DNA of 64,000 nt from HK-STAS-PATE-34 sp031973435 (GTDB lineage: Bacteria; Patescibacteriota; Minisyncoccia; Phycocordibacterales; UBA9973), in assembly GCA_031973435.1 (NCBI GenBank), contig DALYDA010000001.1:1-64000 (forward strand), in the 5' to 3' direction. The position numbers were made by a program, and so were the translations under genes. Positions 33,082 to 40,826 of the stretch are shown piece by piece; position 1 is the first letter of the stretch; every line of letters starts with the position of its first letter. The notes beneath the pieces were generated by a model, which was not told where the DNA came from, ran no database searches, and worked only from the letters and a program-made list of their open reading frames with translations.

Positions 33082-33939
33082 GTGAACAAATCTTTACTCG
33101 CAATATTTAGCTTTCTTGTCTTTGTAAACCTGATTGTCTGGGGACAGGTGTATTCAGCTCTACCCAAGGTCTCATCCAACGAACTTGTAGTAGCCTATTT
33201 GGATGTCGGTCAGGGAGATGCGATATATGTGCAATCTCCAAATGGGAATCAGATGATAATAGACGGAGGTCCGAACAACGCTCTTATGGGAGCATTGCCG
33301 GATGTTGTGCCATTTGGTGACAAAAGCATAGATGTAATCGTTATAACAAATCCAGACGCAGACCACATGAGCGGGTTCGTCCCTCTACTAGAAGAGTACG
33401 ATGTGTCTGCTGTTGTTGAGCCTGGTACATATTCAGATACGACACTCTACAAAGAGTTGGTGAAAAGTATAACAAATGAAAATAGTGAGCATATCCTTGC
33501 AAGAAGTGGGATGAAAATAATCTTGGATGAAGAAAAAAATATTTATTTTGAAATATTGTTTCCAGATCGTGATGTTTCAGATTGGGAGAGAAATGATGGA
33601 TCAATAGTTGGAAGGTTGGTATATAACCAGAATTCATTTTTGTTTATGGGTGATGCCACAACTCTAACCGAAGGATTGATAGTTTCCGGTCACGACATTT
33701 CTGACACTGACGTACTTAAAATAGGACACCACGGCTCAAAGACTTCTACGGGGATTGCTCTTCTTAGGGAGAGTAGACCTGAAATTGGTATAATATCTGT
33801 AGGAGAAGATAACCGATATGGTCATCCACACAAAGAGGTACTGGAGAGGCTTAATACTTATGAAATACCTTACCTAGAAACAAGCACTTCTGGAACCATA
33901 GTTTTGGTTTCTGATGGTGAAAAAATAGTCAGAAAATAG
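33082..33939 (+). CDS. ComEC-type metallo-beta-lactamase domain protein (detached ComEC C-terminal part)
   Basis: A 285-residue exported or anchored protein. From GTG at 33082 it starts with a hydrophobic helix (SLLAIFSFLVFVNLIVW) and then the MBL fold: LVVAYLDVGQGDAIYVQSPN, MIIDGGPN, VIVITNPDADHMSGF, FMGDAT, KIGHHGSKTSTG and ISVGEDNRYGHPHKEVL. These match the ComEC C-terminal domain. The metal motif SHxDxDH of the family reads TNPDADH, so the first His is Asn. It is likely a partner of the membrane-only ComEC at 27854, perhaps degrading the non-transported strand. Confidence 0.82.
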   Translation: MNKSLLAIFSFLVFVNLIVWGQVYSALPKVSSNELVVAYLDVGQGDAIYVQSPNGNQMIIDGGPNNALMGALPDVVPFGDKSIDVIVITNPDADHMSGFVPLLEEYDVSAVVEPGTYSDTTLYKELVKSITNENSEHILARSGMKIILDEEKNIYFEILFPDRDVSDWERNDGSIVGRLVYNQNSFLFMGDATTLTEGLIVSGHDISDTDVLKIGHHGSKTSTGIALLRESRPEIGIISVGEDNRYGHPHKEVLERLNTYEIPYLETSTSGTIVLVSDGEKIVRK

Positions 33940-33982
33940 AGGTTTTTATGTAAGAAAAATGGGGCCTACGTGTCTACTATAT

Positions 33983-34504
33983 ATGAACGATTCAAATACT
34001 GAAATTTTCACAAAAAGCTTTGAAAAATATGGCGATGTCATCTTTAGACACCTGTATTTTAGGCTTTCAGATCGTAGTAGAGCCAAAGAGATAACTCATG
34101 ACACCTTCCTTCGTTTCTGGAAGACACTTTCTTCTGGAGAGACCGTAGAGAATGTCAGGGCATATCTGTACAAGGTCTCACACAACCTTTACGTAAATGA
34201 GCTAAGAGACCGTAAGCACCATCTTTCCCTAGATGAACTTCACGAGGAGCAGAACTTTGATCCGAAAGATGACATAGACGAACGGATGATACTCTCACTA
34301 GATGCAAAGATAGTACAAGACCTTTTTACAGAGTTAAACGAAGTAGACAAAACTATCCTAACTTACAGATTTGTTGATGACTTTTCCATAAAGGAGATAG
34401 CAGATAGTTTGGATGAAACAGAAAACAATATTTCAGTAAGACTACACAGAGCGATAAAAAAGATTAGAAATCTGGTAGATGAAAGAATAGAAAAAAATAC
34501 ATGA
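33983..34504 (+). CDS. RNA polymerase sigma factor, ECF/sigma-70 family
   Basis: A 173-residue sigma factor with only regions 2 and 4. Region 2: IFRHLYFRLSDRSRAKEITH then DTFLRFWKTL (about 18-50), with the polymerase-binding core and -10 reader. Region 4: LNEVDKTILTYRFVDDFSIK then EIADSLDETENNISVRLHRA (about 115-158), a helix-turn-helix. Start MNDSNTE at 33983 is preferred to an in-frame ATG 24 nt upstream. The following membrane-protein gene overlaps by 4 nt (ATGA), an arrangement typical of ECF sigma/anti-sigma pairs. Confidence 0.88.
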   Translation: MNDSNTEIFTKSFEKYGDVIFRHLYFRLSDRSRAKEITHDTFLRFWKTLSSGETVENVRAYLYKVSHNLYVNELRDRKHHLSLDELHEEQNFDPKDDIDERMILSLDAKIVQDLFTELNEVDKTILTYRFVDDFSIKEIADSLDETENNISVRLHRAIKKIRNLVDERIEKNT

Positions 34505-35721
34505 ATAAATTTAAAGAAACAATTTCAAACATAAGACTTTCAGAAAGAGAAAAAAGTCAGATGATGTCCTCTATAATAGGCACTGCTTCACCGTTCCAAA
34601 AATATTTCTATTTCTCTTATGAATCTTTTGTAAAAGTAACGGCAAGTTTTCTCGTCGTCTTTTTTGTCGCAGGAGGAACTGTTTCCGCTTTTGCTGAGAA
34701 GGCGATTCCTGGAGAGAGTTTGTATACAGTAAAAACTGGAGTGAATGAAAAGATTGCTGGAGCCTTGGCAGTATCTACATCGGCAAAAGCAGAACACGAA
34801 ACCGGTCTGGTTGTTCGGAGACTCGAAGAAGTAGAAAAGGTGTTGACCAAGGAAGACATAACAGATGAAAAGAAAGAAGAGATAGTTATGTCTTTGACTG
34901 AGGATATAACAGAACACAGAGAAAACGTTACTTTGGAAATAGACAAAATGCTAGAAGAAGGGGATGTTGCAGAGGCTGTGTCAGCGTCATCTGAGCTAGG
35001 TGGTGCACTCGACGTTCACGCAGATGTTATATCTTTGGTTGCAAATGACCCAGCTGTGGCAGATCTCGCAGACAGTGTAGTTTTGCATGTAGAAAAAGAG
35101 GGCGAGACTGTTGAGGAACAGAAAAATACTATTATGGAAGATCCAGCAATTGAAACAGAAGATGTTTTGCGTCCTCTGATAAAGGACCTTAAGAATGTTT
35201 TGAGAGATGAAAGAGAAAATTTTGACAAAACATATTCAAAGCGAATACTAGACTCTGTTTTGGTTATCGATATAAAAGAGGAGGCAGAAAACGAAGAGTC
35301 AATCGCGCGTGATCTTGAAGAAGACGCAAGAGATGCAGACAAACTTGGTGATTCTAAGCTCGCACTAGATCTATATACAAGCTCAGTTGAACACTACAAA
35401 AGAGCAAATCTTCTTTTGGAAATAGCAGACAACTTTCCAGACGAAAAAGAAGTTGAAGTAACGGATCCGGTTGTGGATGAAACAGTGGTAGTGCCAGCAG
35501 AAGAGATAGTTGTTTTGGAGCCAGAGGTAGTTGACAACACAACAGTTTTGCCTGAAGTAATAGACACTACGATAATCCCTGAGGTCAGTACAAACACTGA
35601 GGCTCAGTTAGATCCTGTTTTGGAAACGACAACTTTGACCACTGAAAGCATGGGAGTAGGTGCGGAGGAAGAAATAGAAGCTAAAATGAAATTCTTATTA
35701 CCAGTCGGCTTATCTTTCTAA
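34501..35721 (+). CDS. DUF5667-like membrane protein, candidate anti-sigma factor
   Basis: A 406-residue protein coupled to the sigma gene by an ATGA overlap. A cytosolic N-terminus of about 40 residues (FKETISNIRLSEREKSQMMS) precedes one transmembrane helix (ASFLVVFFVAGGTVSAFA, about 50-67). Directly after comes EKAIPGESLYTVKTGVNEKI, the DUF5667 signature for extracellular helical domains, then long Glu-rich coiled-coil-like helices and an acidic Val/Thr-rich tail. A short N-terminal sigma-binding region plus a sensor domain is a plausible anti-sigma layout but is inferred from context. Confidence 0.68.
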   Translation: MNKFKETISNIRLSEREKSQMMSSIIGTASPFQKYFYFSYESFVKVTASFLVVFFVAGGTVSAFAEKAIPGESLYTVKTGVNEKIAGALAVSTSAKAEHETGLVVRRLEEVEKVLTKEDITDEKKEEIVMSLTEDITEHRENVTLEIDKMLEEGDVAEAVSASSELGGALDVHADVISLVANDPAVADLADSVVLHVEKEGETVEEQKNTIMEDPAIETEDVLRPLIKDLKNVLRDERENFDKTYSKRILDSVLVIDIKEEAENEESIARDLEEDARDADKLGDSKLALDLYTSSVEHYKRANLLLEIADNFPDEKEVEVTDPVVDETVVVPAEEIVVLEPEVVDNTTVLPEVIDTTIIPEVSTNTEAQLDPVLETTTLTTESMGVGAEEEIEAKMKFLLPVGLSF

Positions 35722-35731
35722 AAAACATTAT

Positions 35732-35762
35732 AAAAAATGGTCCCCCTTGGGACCATTTTTTT
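35732..35762. terminator. Bidirectional terminator between the DUF5667-like gene and rpmB
   Basis: ATGGTCCC (35737-35744) pairs with GGGACCAT (35749-35756), flanked by A-run and T-run. It overlaps the rpmB stop codon region. Confidence 0.85.
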
Positions 35763-36003
35763 ATATAACCTTAGCTTTTTTTAATGTTTGGAATGCGCCG
35801 TTTTTTGCAATAGTTTTCCATCCTTTTGTAGAGAGTGTGACAGTCATAGACTTTCCAATCTCAGGAATAAAGATTTTCTTTTTTTGCAGGTTTACATACT
35901 TCCGATTTTTGCCTGTTGGGTTAAATTGGGTAGCACGAACACGGTTTGAATAGCCTCCGGCCATTCGTGATGTCTTTTTTGTAACTGGACAAACTTTTGT
36001 CAT
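35761..36003 (-). CDS. rpmB: Ribosomal protein bL28
   Basis: Large-subunit protein, 80 residues from MTKVCPVTKKTSRMAGGYSN. The N-terminal C-x-VT-x-KK and N-R-x-R-A-T-x-x-x-x segments and a basic C-terminus (STKGWKTIAKNG) match bL28. The start at 36003 excludes 13 unrelated upstream residues. It stands alone, divergent from the M50 protease gene, and ends at a terminator shared with the convergent neighbour. Confidence 0.85.
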   Translation of the reverse strand: MTKVCPVTKKTSRMAGGYSNRVRATQFNPTGKNRKYVNLQKKKIFIPEIGKSMTVTLSTKGWKTIAKNGAFQTLKKAKVI

Positions 36004-36036
36004 AACGAATGTTATGCTAACATAAATAGTATCTAT

Positions 36037-36660
36037 ATGCAAATCATCGACACAGTCTTCTTAGTTGCAATACTTATTATGTCGGTAGTAATCCACGAGG
36101 TAGCTCATGGGTATGTTGCATACAAACTTGGGGACAATACAGCCTTTTATGCAAAAAGATTAACCCTAAACCCTATTAGACATCTAGATCCATTTGGCTC
36201 TGTTTTTCTTCCGCTTATACTTGCACTGTCAGGGACAGGACTAGTTTTTGGATGGGCCAAACCAGTACCCTACAATCCTAACAATCTTCGCAATGGTGCT
36301 AGAGGTGAAATCATGGTGGCAATTGCTGGGATTGTTGTGAACCTATTTATAGCGATATTTTTCTCAATAGTACTTCGCTTGGCGATATCGTACGGTTTTA
36401 TAAACGATGCGCTCATGTTCGTACTTCCGACTATTGTAATAATCAACCTTCTATTGGCTATTTTCAACCTTATGCCGATCCCTCCACTAGATGGCTCCAG
36501 AATACTTTTTTCTACTCTAGGAGAAAGATACAGAAATATAGGTTATGCGATGGAAAGATACTCACTTATATTCATCGTACTTTTTATTGTTTTTGTGTGG
36601 AAGTATATTGCTCCAGTTGTTTCTCATTTGTTTATATTTTTAACAGGACTCAATCTATAA
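36037..36660 (+). CDS. Site-2 protease family (M50) intramembrane metalloprotease
   Basis: A 207-residue membrane protein. The zinc-binding HExxH is in VVIHEVAHGYVAYKLGDN (about 20-37) within the first helix, and the third ligand motif is NLMPIPPLDGSRIL (about 144-157). About five hydrophobic helices and no PDZ domain make it the compact M50 form seen in many bacteria. Substrates might be membrane-bound anti-sigma factors such as the nearby DUF5667-like protein; that link is inference. It ends 1 nt before the next surface-protein gene. Confidence 0.86.
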   Translation: MQIIDTVFLVAILIMSVVIHEVAHGYVAYKLGDNTAFYAKRLTLNPIRHLDPFGSVFLPLILALSGTGLVFGWAKPVPYNPNNLRNGARGEIMVAIAGIVVNLFIAIFFSIVLRLAISYGFINDALMFVLPTIVIINLLLAIFNLMPIPPLDGSRILFSTLGERYRNIGYAMERYSLIFIVLFIVFVWKYIAPVVSHLFIFLTGLNL

Positions 36661-36661
36661 G

Positions 36662-38470
36662 ATGAAATTGGATATAAAAAAACTAACTCTCGTATCTATT
36701 TTTATTTTTTGTGCTTTTTTTGTGCAAGTAAAGGCAGATCAGATTGTAGATGCTTATAAATATGCCAAGGTTTCAGAAGACGGAAGCCTTATAAATATGA
36801 AGCCGACAGGCTATGGGCTCGATGTTACATCTTCTGGGATTACTGGTTATGCATGGAGTGAAAACTTTGGTTGGATAAATTTCAATCCTACTGGTTACGG
36901 AGTAGACAATGACGGTGACGGAAACCTGTCTGGTTATGCATGGGGAGAGGATACTGGTTGGATAAATTTCGATCCTACTGGATACGGAGTGACAATAGAT
37001 TCAGATGGATATTTTCATGGCTATGCATGGAGTGAGAACATAGGATGGATTGCATTTAACTGTGATGACGACTCTTCATGTGGTACACACAAAGTTCAAA
37101 CTGAGTGGACTGCGCCAGCTGATGATGATGTGGACGATGGAGGTGGTGGTGGAGGTGGAGGGGGCGATGGAGAAGATCCAATATACCAATGTTCAAATGG
37201 TATAGATGACGACTCCGATGGATTTGTAGATCTTACAGATTCTGGATGTGATGGTATAACTGATGATAATGAAATCAGCTATGTTTTCTGTGAATTATTT
37301 CCATTGCTTTGCGTAGAAGAAGACCCTATAGACGATACTCCTCCTGATGAAGATACTCCTCCAATAGATGAGGAAAATCCAGTTGACGAAAATCCTCCAA
37401 CAGATGAGAACCCTGGAGAAGACGATACACCCCCTGTTGATCTTGGAGGAGACAATCCACTTCCTCCGATAATACAAGGATCTATAGATACATCTATCGC
37501 AGTTTATAGTTCTCCAAATATGAATTTTATTGCGAGCACTTTTGCAACTATTGGCCTAGCGGTTGGTGCTCTTGGTGCTTTGCTTTCAGTTCTTTTTATA
37601 AACCCACTATCAATTTCTGAATTGATCTTTTTACCACTTCGACTTTGGTCACTTCTTCTAACTGCACTAGGGCTTAAGAAAAGAAATCGTCCATGGGGGG
37701 TAGTCTATGACTCTATCACTAAACAGCCACTTGACCCTGCATATGTTGTGCTGAAAGATATGCTCGGGAACGAAGTCTCTACGACTATAACTGATCTTGA
37801 TGGACGTTATGGATTTTTGGTTACGAAAGGAACATATACTATAACTCCAGGTAAAACTAACTACACATTCCCTTCATCTAAACTAAGCGATAAAACCAAA
37901 GATGAACTCTACAGCAACCTATATTTTGGAGGTGAAATCGTGATAGAAAGTGATGAAGACGTAGTTTCCCGAAATATACCTATGGACCCTGTTTCATTTG
38001 ACTGGAATGAATTTACAAAAAAAGAAAGGAAGCTTACAATCTTTTATTCAAAGTTCGATAGAACCATAGCTATTGTTTCAAATGTCTTGTTTATGGTTGG
38101 TTTTGCTCTTGCAACACTTGCTCTTATTGCCGCACCGAAAACTTACAACATAGTTATTTTCTCACTTTATATTTTCTTACTTATTCTAAAAGAAACAGCA
38201 CTTCGTCCTCGTCCTGAAGGAAGAATAATCCATGACGGAGCACCGCTTCCTTTTGCTATCATACGAGTATTCCAAGAATCTACAGGAGTTGAGTCGACCC
38301 ACAAGGTGTCTTCAAAGGAAGGAAAGTTTTACTGTTTGGTTGCAAATGGACGCTACTTTGTGAACATAGAAAAGAAGCTTGCAGATGGTACATATCAAAA
38401 GATATACACTTCACATCCTTTTGATGTGAAAGACGGTTATATTCACGAAATATTCAATATTGTCTCCTAG
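36662..38470 (+). CDS. Multi-domain surface/membrane protein with GYAWSENFGWINF repeats
   Basis: A 602-residue protein. Signal peptide (about 1-22) is followed by three ~30-residue repeats, each with GYAWSENFGWINFNPTGYG-like sequence (about 50-135). Then a Gly-run, a CSNGIDDDSDGFVDLTDSGC segment resembling Ca-binding MSCRAMM-type inserts, a Pro/Glu/Asp-rich linker, a transmembrane region (about 285-340) and a carboxypeptidase-regulatory-like domain GVVYDSITKQPLDPAYVVLK. Two more helices and a second such domain follow. It shares the Trp motif with the gene at 4481, so both may belong to one surface system. Confidence 0.75.
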   Translation: MKLDIKKLTLVSIFIFCAFFVQVKADQIVDAYKYAKVSEDGSLINMKPTGYGLDVTSSGITGYAWSENFGWINFNPTGYGVDNDGDGNLSGYAWGEDTGWINFDPTGYGVTIDSDGYFHGYAWSENIGWIAFNCDDDSSCGTHKVQTEWTAPADDDVDDGGGGGGGGGDGEDPIYQCSNGIDDDSDGFVDLTDSGCDGITDDNEISYVFCELFPLLCVEEDPIDDTPPDEDTPPIDEENPVDENPPTDENPGEDDTPPVDLGGDNPLPPIIQGSIDTSIAVYSSPNMNFIASTFATIGLAVGALGALLSVLFINPLSISELIFLPLRLWSLLLTALGLKKRNRPWGVVYDSITKQPLDPAYVVLKDMLGNEVSTTITDLDGRYGFLVTKGTYTITPGKTNYTFPSSKLSDKTKDELYSNLYFGGEIVIESDEDVVSRNIPMDPVSFDWNEFTKKERKLTIFYSKFDRTIAIVSNVLFMVGFALATLALIAAPKTYNIVIFSLYIFLLILKETALRPRPEGRIIHDGAPLPFAIIRVFQESTGVESTHKVSSKEGKFYCLVANGRYFVNIEKKLADGTYQKIYTSHPFDVKDGYIHEIFNIVS

Positions 38471-38493
38471 TCGGGTTTATCCCAGTCTGGGAG

Positions 38494-38551
38494 TTGCATG
38501 TTTTTTTAAAGTGTAGTAGAGTACTCCGGTATCGGCTAAAGCCGATTTTTC
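38494..38551 (+). promoter_or_regulatory. rpsL promoter with a start-proximal hairpin
   Basis: TTGCAT (38494-38499), 17 nt and TAGAGT (38517-38522) predict transcription from about 38529. ATCGGC (38531-38536) and GCCGAT (38541-38546) then form a hairpin followed by T5, at the very 5' end of the rpsL mRNA. It may be a terminator for the upstream gene, a 5' stabiliser or an attenuator. Confidence 0.55.
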
Positions 38552-38560
38552 TAAAAAGAC

Positions 38561-38977
38561 ATGCCTACAATAAATCAACTGATAAGAAAAAATAGAAAAA
38601 CAACTCCAAAGAAGCCAAAAGCTGTTGCTTTGGCTCGTGGTTTCAACGTTTTGCAAAACAAGCCAGTATTTTACCCATCTCCTTTCAAGAGAGGTGTTTG
38701 TACAAAAGTAACAACTACTACTCCAAAGAAGCCAAACTCAGCTCTCCGAAAGATTGCCAGAGTTCGTCTTTCAAATGGACAAGAAGTTACTGCTTATATC
38801 CCAGGTGAAGGACACAACCTACAAGAACACTCAGTGGTTGTTATCCGAGGTGGACGTGTAAAAGACCTTATCGGAGTGCGTTACCACATAGTTCGTGGAG
38901 TTCTCGATACAACTGGTATCGATAAGAGACGACAAGCACGAAGTAGATACGGTTCAAAGAAACCAAAAGCAAAGTAA
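38561..38977 (+). CDS. rpsL: Ribosomal protein uS12
   Basis: Decoding-centre protein, 138 residues, of the long bacterial type with an insertion around RGFNVLQNKPVFYPSPFKRG. The conserved decoding loop TTTPKKPNSALRK is intact. In the second loop, the usual GRVKDLPGVRYH reads GRVKDLIGVRYH, so the proline at the position known for streptomycin-dependence mutations in E. coli is isoleucine. It is the first gene of the str cluster; rpsG follows 19 nt downstream. Confidence 0.96.
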   Translation: MPTINQLIRKNRKTTPKKPKAVALARGFNVLQNKPVFYPSPFKRGVCTKVTTTTPKKPNSALRKIARVRLSNGQEVTAYIPGEGHNLQEHSVVVIRGGRVKDLIGVRYHIVRGVLDTTGIDKRRQARSRYGSKKPKAK

Positions 38978-38996
38978 TCCTAATTAAATCTAAATC

Positions 38997-39467
38997 ATGA
39001 GACGAAAAGTAAAAAACCGAAATATTCCAACACCTGACAGTGTTTATAACTCACCAAAATTGGCTAAGTTTATTAACCGTGTTATGTGGAGCGGAAAGAA
39101 GAATACTGCAGAAAAGATAGTTTACAGGTCTTTCGATGTAATCAAGGAGAAAACAGGTAATCCAAACCCACTTGAAGTTTTCGAACTAGCACTTAAGAAC
39201 ACTGGTCCTCTTACAGAAGTTCGTTCACGACGTATCGGTGGAGCAAACTATCAGGTTCCACGAGAAGTTCGACCAGAACGTCGTCTAGCACTCTCAATGC
39301 GATGGATACTAGAAGGTGCAAGAAGTAAAAAAGGAGTAGATATGCACAAGAAACTAGCTGATGAGATAATCCAAGCTGCAAACAACGAAGGATATGCAGT
39401 AAAGAAGAAAGACGATACTCACAAGATGGCAGAAGCAAACAAAGCATTTGCCCATTTTGCTTGGTAA
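38997..39467 (+). CDS. rpsG: Ribosomal protein uS7
   Basis: Small-subunit head protein that nucleates 3' domain assembly, 156 residues, standard length. Recognisable segments are INRVMWSGKKNTAEKIVYRS, the beta-hairpin VRSRRIGGANYQVPREVRPE and the C-terminal DDTHKMAEANKAFAHFAW. In most bacteria fusA follows directly; here a terminator and about 1.6 kb of accessory genes intervene. The last codons are echoed by a near copy at 39619-39640. Confidence 0.96.
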   Translation: MRRKVKNRNIPTPDSVYNSPKLAKFINRVMWSGKKNTAEKIVYRSFDVIKEKTGNPNPLEVFELALKNTGPLTEVRSRRIGGANYQVPREVRPERRLALSMRWILEGARSKKGVDMHKKLADEIIQAANNEGYAVKKKDDTHKMAEANKAFAHFAW

Positions 39468-39474
39468 TAAAGAA

Positions 39475-39500
39475 ACACCGCCAAAGGCGGTTTTCTTTTT
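39475..39500 (+). terminator. Terminator after rpsG
   Basis: ACCGCC (39477-39482) pairs with GGCGGT (39486-39491) around AAA, followed by a T-rich run. It ends the rpsL-rpsG unit. Confidence 0.85.
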
Positions 39501-39618
39501 ATCAGTGCAAAATGGAGCCCTAAAGGATTGCTATTTCAACCAATCTAGCGATTGAAGAAATCGGGAACATACAGATCTTAGTTTTTTTGTGAAATAAAAA
39601 ACTGTAGAGTCGGAGTTC

Positions 39619-39640
39619 CCCATTTTACTTGGTAATAAAA
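39619..39640 (+). repeat. Near copy of the rpsG 3' end
   Basis: The 22 nt CCCATTTTACTTGGTAATAA plus AA match 39451-39472 (end of rpsG including the stop) at 20 of 22 positions. This suggests a target duplication or partial gene duplication when the rpsG-fusA junction acquired extra DNA. Confidence 0.6.
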
Positions 39641-39647
39641 ATAGAAT

Positions 39648-39675
39648 TAAAAAAACTCCTTCGGGAGTTTTTTTA
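39648..39675 (+). terminator. Terminator with UUCG tetraloop
   Basis: AAAAACTCC (39651-39659), loop TTCG, GGAGTTTTT (39664-39672), continuing in T. No gene ends just upstream, so it may be the original terminator of rpsG displaced by the insertion. Confidence 0.8.
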
Positions 39676-39676
39676 A

Positions 39677-39704
39677 TTGACAAAGCTCCCAAAAAGAATA
39701 AACT
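39677..39704 (+). promoter_or_regulatory. Promoter of the MurD C-terminal-domain gene
   Basis: TTGACA (39677-39682), 16 nt, TAAACT (39699-39704). It fixes the start at the ATG 39722 rather than the TTG inside the -35 box. Confidence 0.6.
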
Positions 39705-39721
39705 TACAAAAAATATTAAAA

Positions 39722-40447
39722 ATGGATGATTATCAGAGAAGAAGGAGGCTACAGAAAAAAGCCTTCAAGGATTTTGGTCCTCCAATAACGAACTACAGGC
39801 CCCCAATTACGCTCAATATTTCCCTTATAGATTTTTCCAAAGAACTGGAAGGAATAATGAGAGTAATGAATGGTCATTATGTATCTACACCATATGCACC
39901 AGTACATATAGACAAAGAAAGGCTGGACCCGAGTATTCACAGTAATCTTGCAAAAGACATGGGAAGAAGAGCAGGAGAATTATCAAAGGAGAATATTCGT
40001 GAGAGTTTTCTTGTATATCAAAAGATTCCGCATAAATTAGAATTTATTGCAAAGGTTGATGGTGTTACATATATCAACAACTCGAGCTCTACTTGTGTGA
40101 ACAGTACGTGGTTTGCACTCGAGGAACAAAATTCTCCTGTTGTTTGGATCGTTGGTGGCCAGGAAAAAGAGAATAACGATTATTCGATTGTTTCTGAACT
40201 AGTGAAGAAGAAAGTAAAAGTAATCATTTGTCTGGGAGAAAAGAATGAGAAGATCCACACAATGTTTGGGAATTTTGTAAGTTGCATAATAACAGCTTAC
40301 AGCATGAAAGATTGTATTGGATTCTGCCGGACTCTTGCAAAGGAAGGAGACACTGTTCTTCTTTCGCCGGCATGCGCATCGTTTGGTATGTTCGACGATT
40401 ATCTTGATCGAGGCGAACAGTTTAAGAAACTTGTAATGTCCCTGTGA
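39722..40447 (+). CDS. Stand-alone MurD C-terminal-domain protein
   Basis: A 241-residue protein matching only the C-terminal third of MurD (UDP-MurNAc-L-Ala:D-Glu ligase): KIPHKLEFIAKVDGVTYINN (about 120-139), PVVWIVGGQEKENNDYSIV, VKVIICLGEKNEKIHTMF and GDTVLLSPACASFGMFDDYL ending RGEQFKKLVMSL. The P-loop ATPase and N-terminal domains are absent, replaced by about 100 unrelated residues. The MurD NDSKATN motif reads NNSSSTCVN, losing the Lys. It may be a regulatory or substrate-binding relative. It lies in the insertion between rpsG and fusA. Confidence 0.72.
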   Translation: MDDYQRRRRLQKKAFKDFGPPITNYRPPITLNISLIDFSKELEGIMRVMNGHYVSTPYAPVHIDKERLDPSIHSNLAKDMGRRAGELSKENIRESFLVYQKIPHKLEFIAKVDGVTYINNSSSTCVNSTWFALEEQNSPVVWIVGGQEKENNDYSIVSELVKKKVKVIICLGEKNEKIHTMFGNFVSCIITAYSMKDCIGFCRTLAKEGDTVLLSPACASFGMFDDYLDRGEQFKKLVMSL

Positions 40448-40464
40448 AAGCAGGGATATTTTTA

Positions 40465-40492
40465 TTGACATTCGTATACTTTTAGATATAGT
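40465..40492 (+). promoter_or_regulatory. Promoter of the small membrane protein gene at 40508
   Basis: TTGACA (40465-40470), 16 nt, TATAGT (40487-40492). A hairpin CCCTG/CAGGG with T5 at 40439-40464 immediately upstream probably ends the previous gene. Confidence 0.75.
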
Positions 40493-40507
40493 TAGGAAAA
40501 ATATAAA

Positions 40508-40723
40508 ATGAAAAATACTCTTTTGGATGAGAAAAGGGATCCCCAAGGAGCAATGATCTTTTCGATTATACTTATGCTTGCGTTGGTAGCTGTCGTAAGT
40601 TACGTATTTATAGAAGTCCTTGGATACGATTTCAGTGAAAGATTCACCCCTATGGGATTTGCAATGTCGGTATTTGCATCCGCAGGAATATCGCTTTGGG
40701 TTACAACAAAAGTATTTAAATAA
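40508..40723 (+). CDS. Small membrane protein, two helices
   Basis: A 71-residue protein with two hydrophobic segments (AMIFSIILMLALVAVVSYVF and FAMSVFASAGISLWVTTKVF). A good promoter precedes it and a hairpin terminator follows (40724-40750). No family recognised. It is part of the small accessory block between rpsG and fusA. Confidence 0.62.
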   Translation: MKNTLLDEKRDPQGAMIFSIILMLALVAVVSYVFIEVLGYDFSERFTPMGFAMSVFASAGISLWVTTKVFK

Positions 40724-40750
40724 GCACTCCTTTTATAGGAGGCTTTTTTG
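40724..40750 (+). terminator. Terminator after the small membrane gene
   Basis: CTCC pairs with GGAG across a 7-nt loop, extended by GC/GC with one bulged A, followed by T6. Confidence 0.6.
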
Positions 40751-40751
40751 T

Positions 40752-40779
40752 TTGACAAGCAGATCAAAAAGTATAGACT
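40752..40779 (+). promoter_or_regulatory. Promoter of the gene at 40827
   Basis: TTGACA (40752-40757), 16 nt, TAGACT (40774-40779); transcription is expected near 40786. Confidence 0.6.
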
Positions 40780-40826
40780 GGAGAAAAAATATAAGAGTGG
40801 AGACTTTACATAAAATAAAAATAGAA

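Noticed and set aside
39677..39721. TTG at 39677 as start of the MurD-like gene
   Set aside because: It is the first triplet of a TTGACA -35 box; the ATG at 39722 lies after the predicted transcription start.
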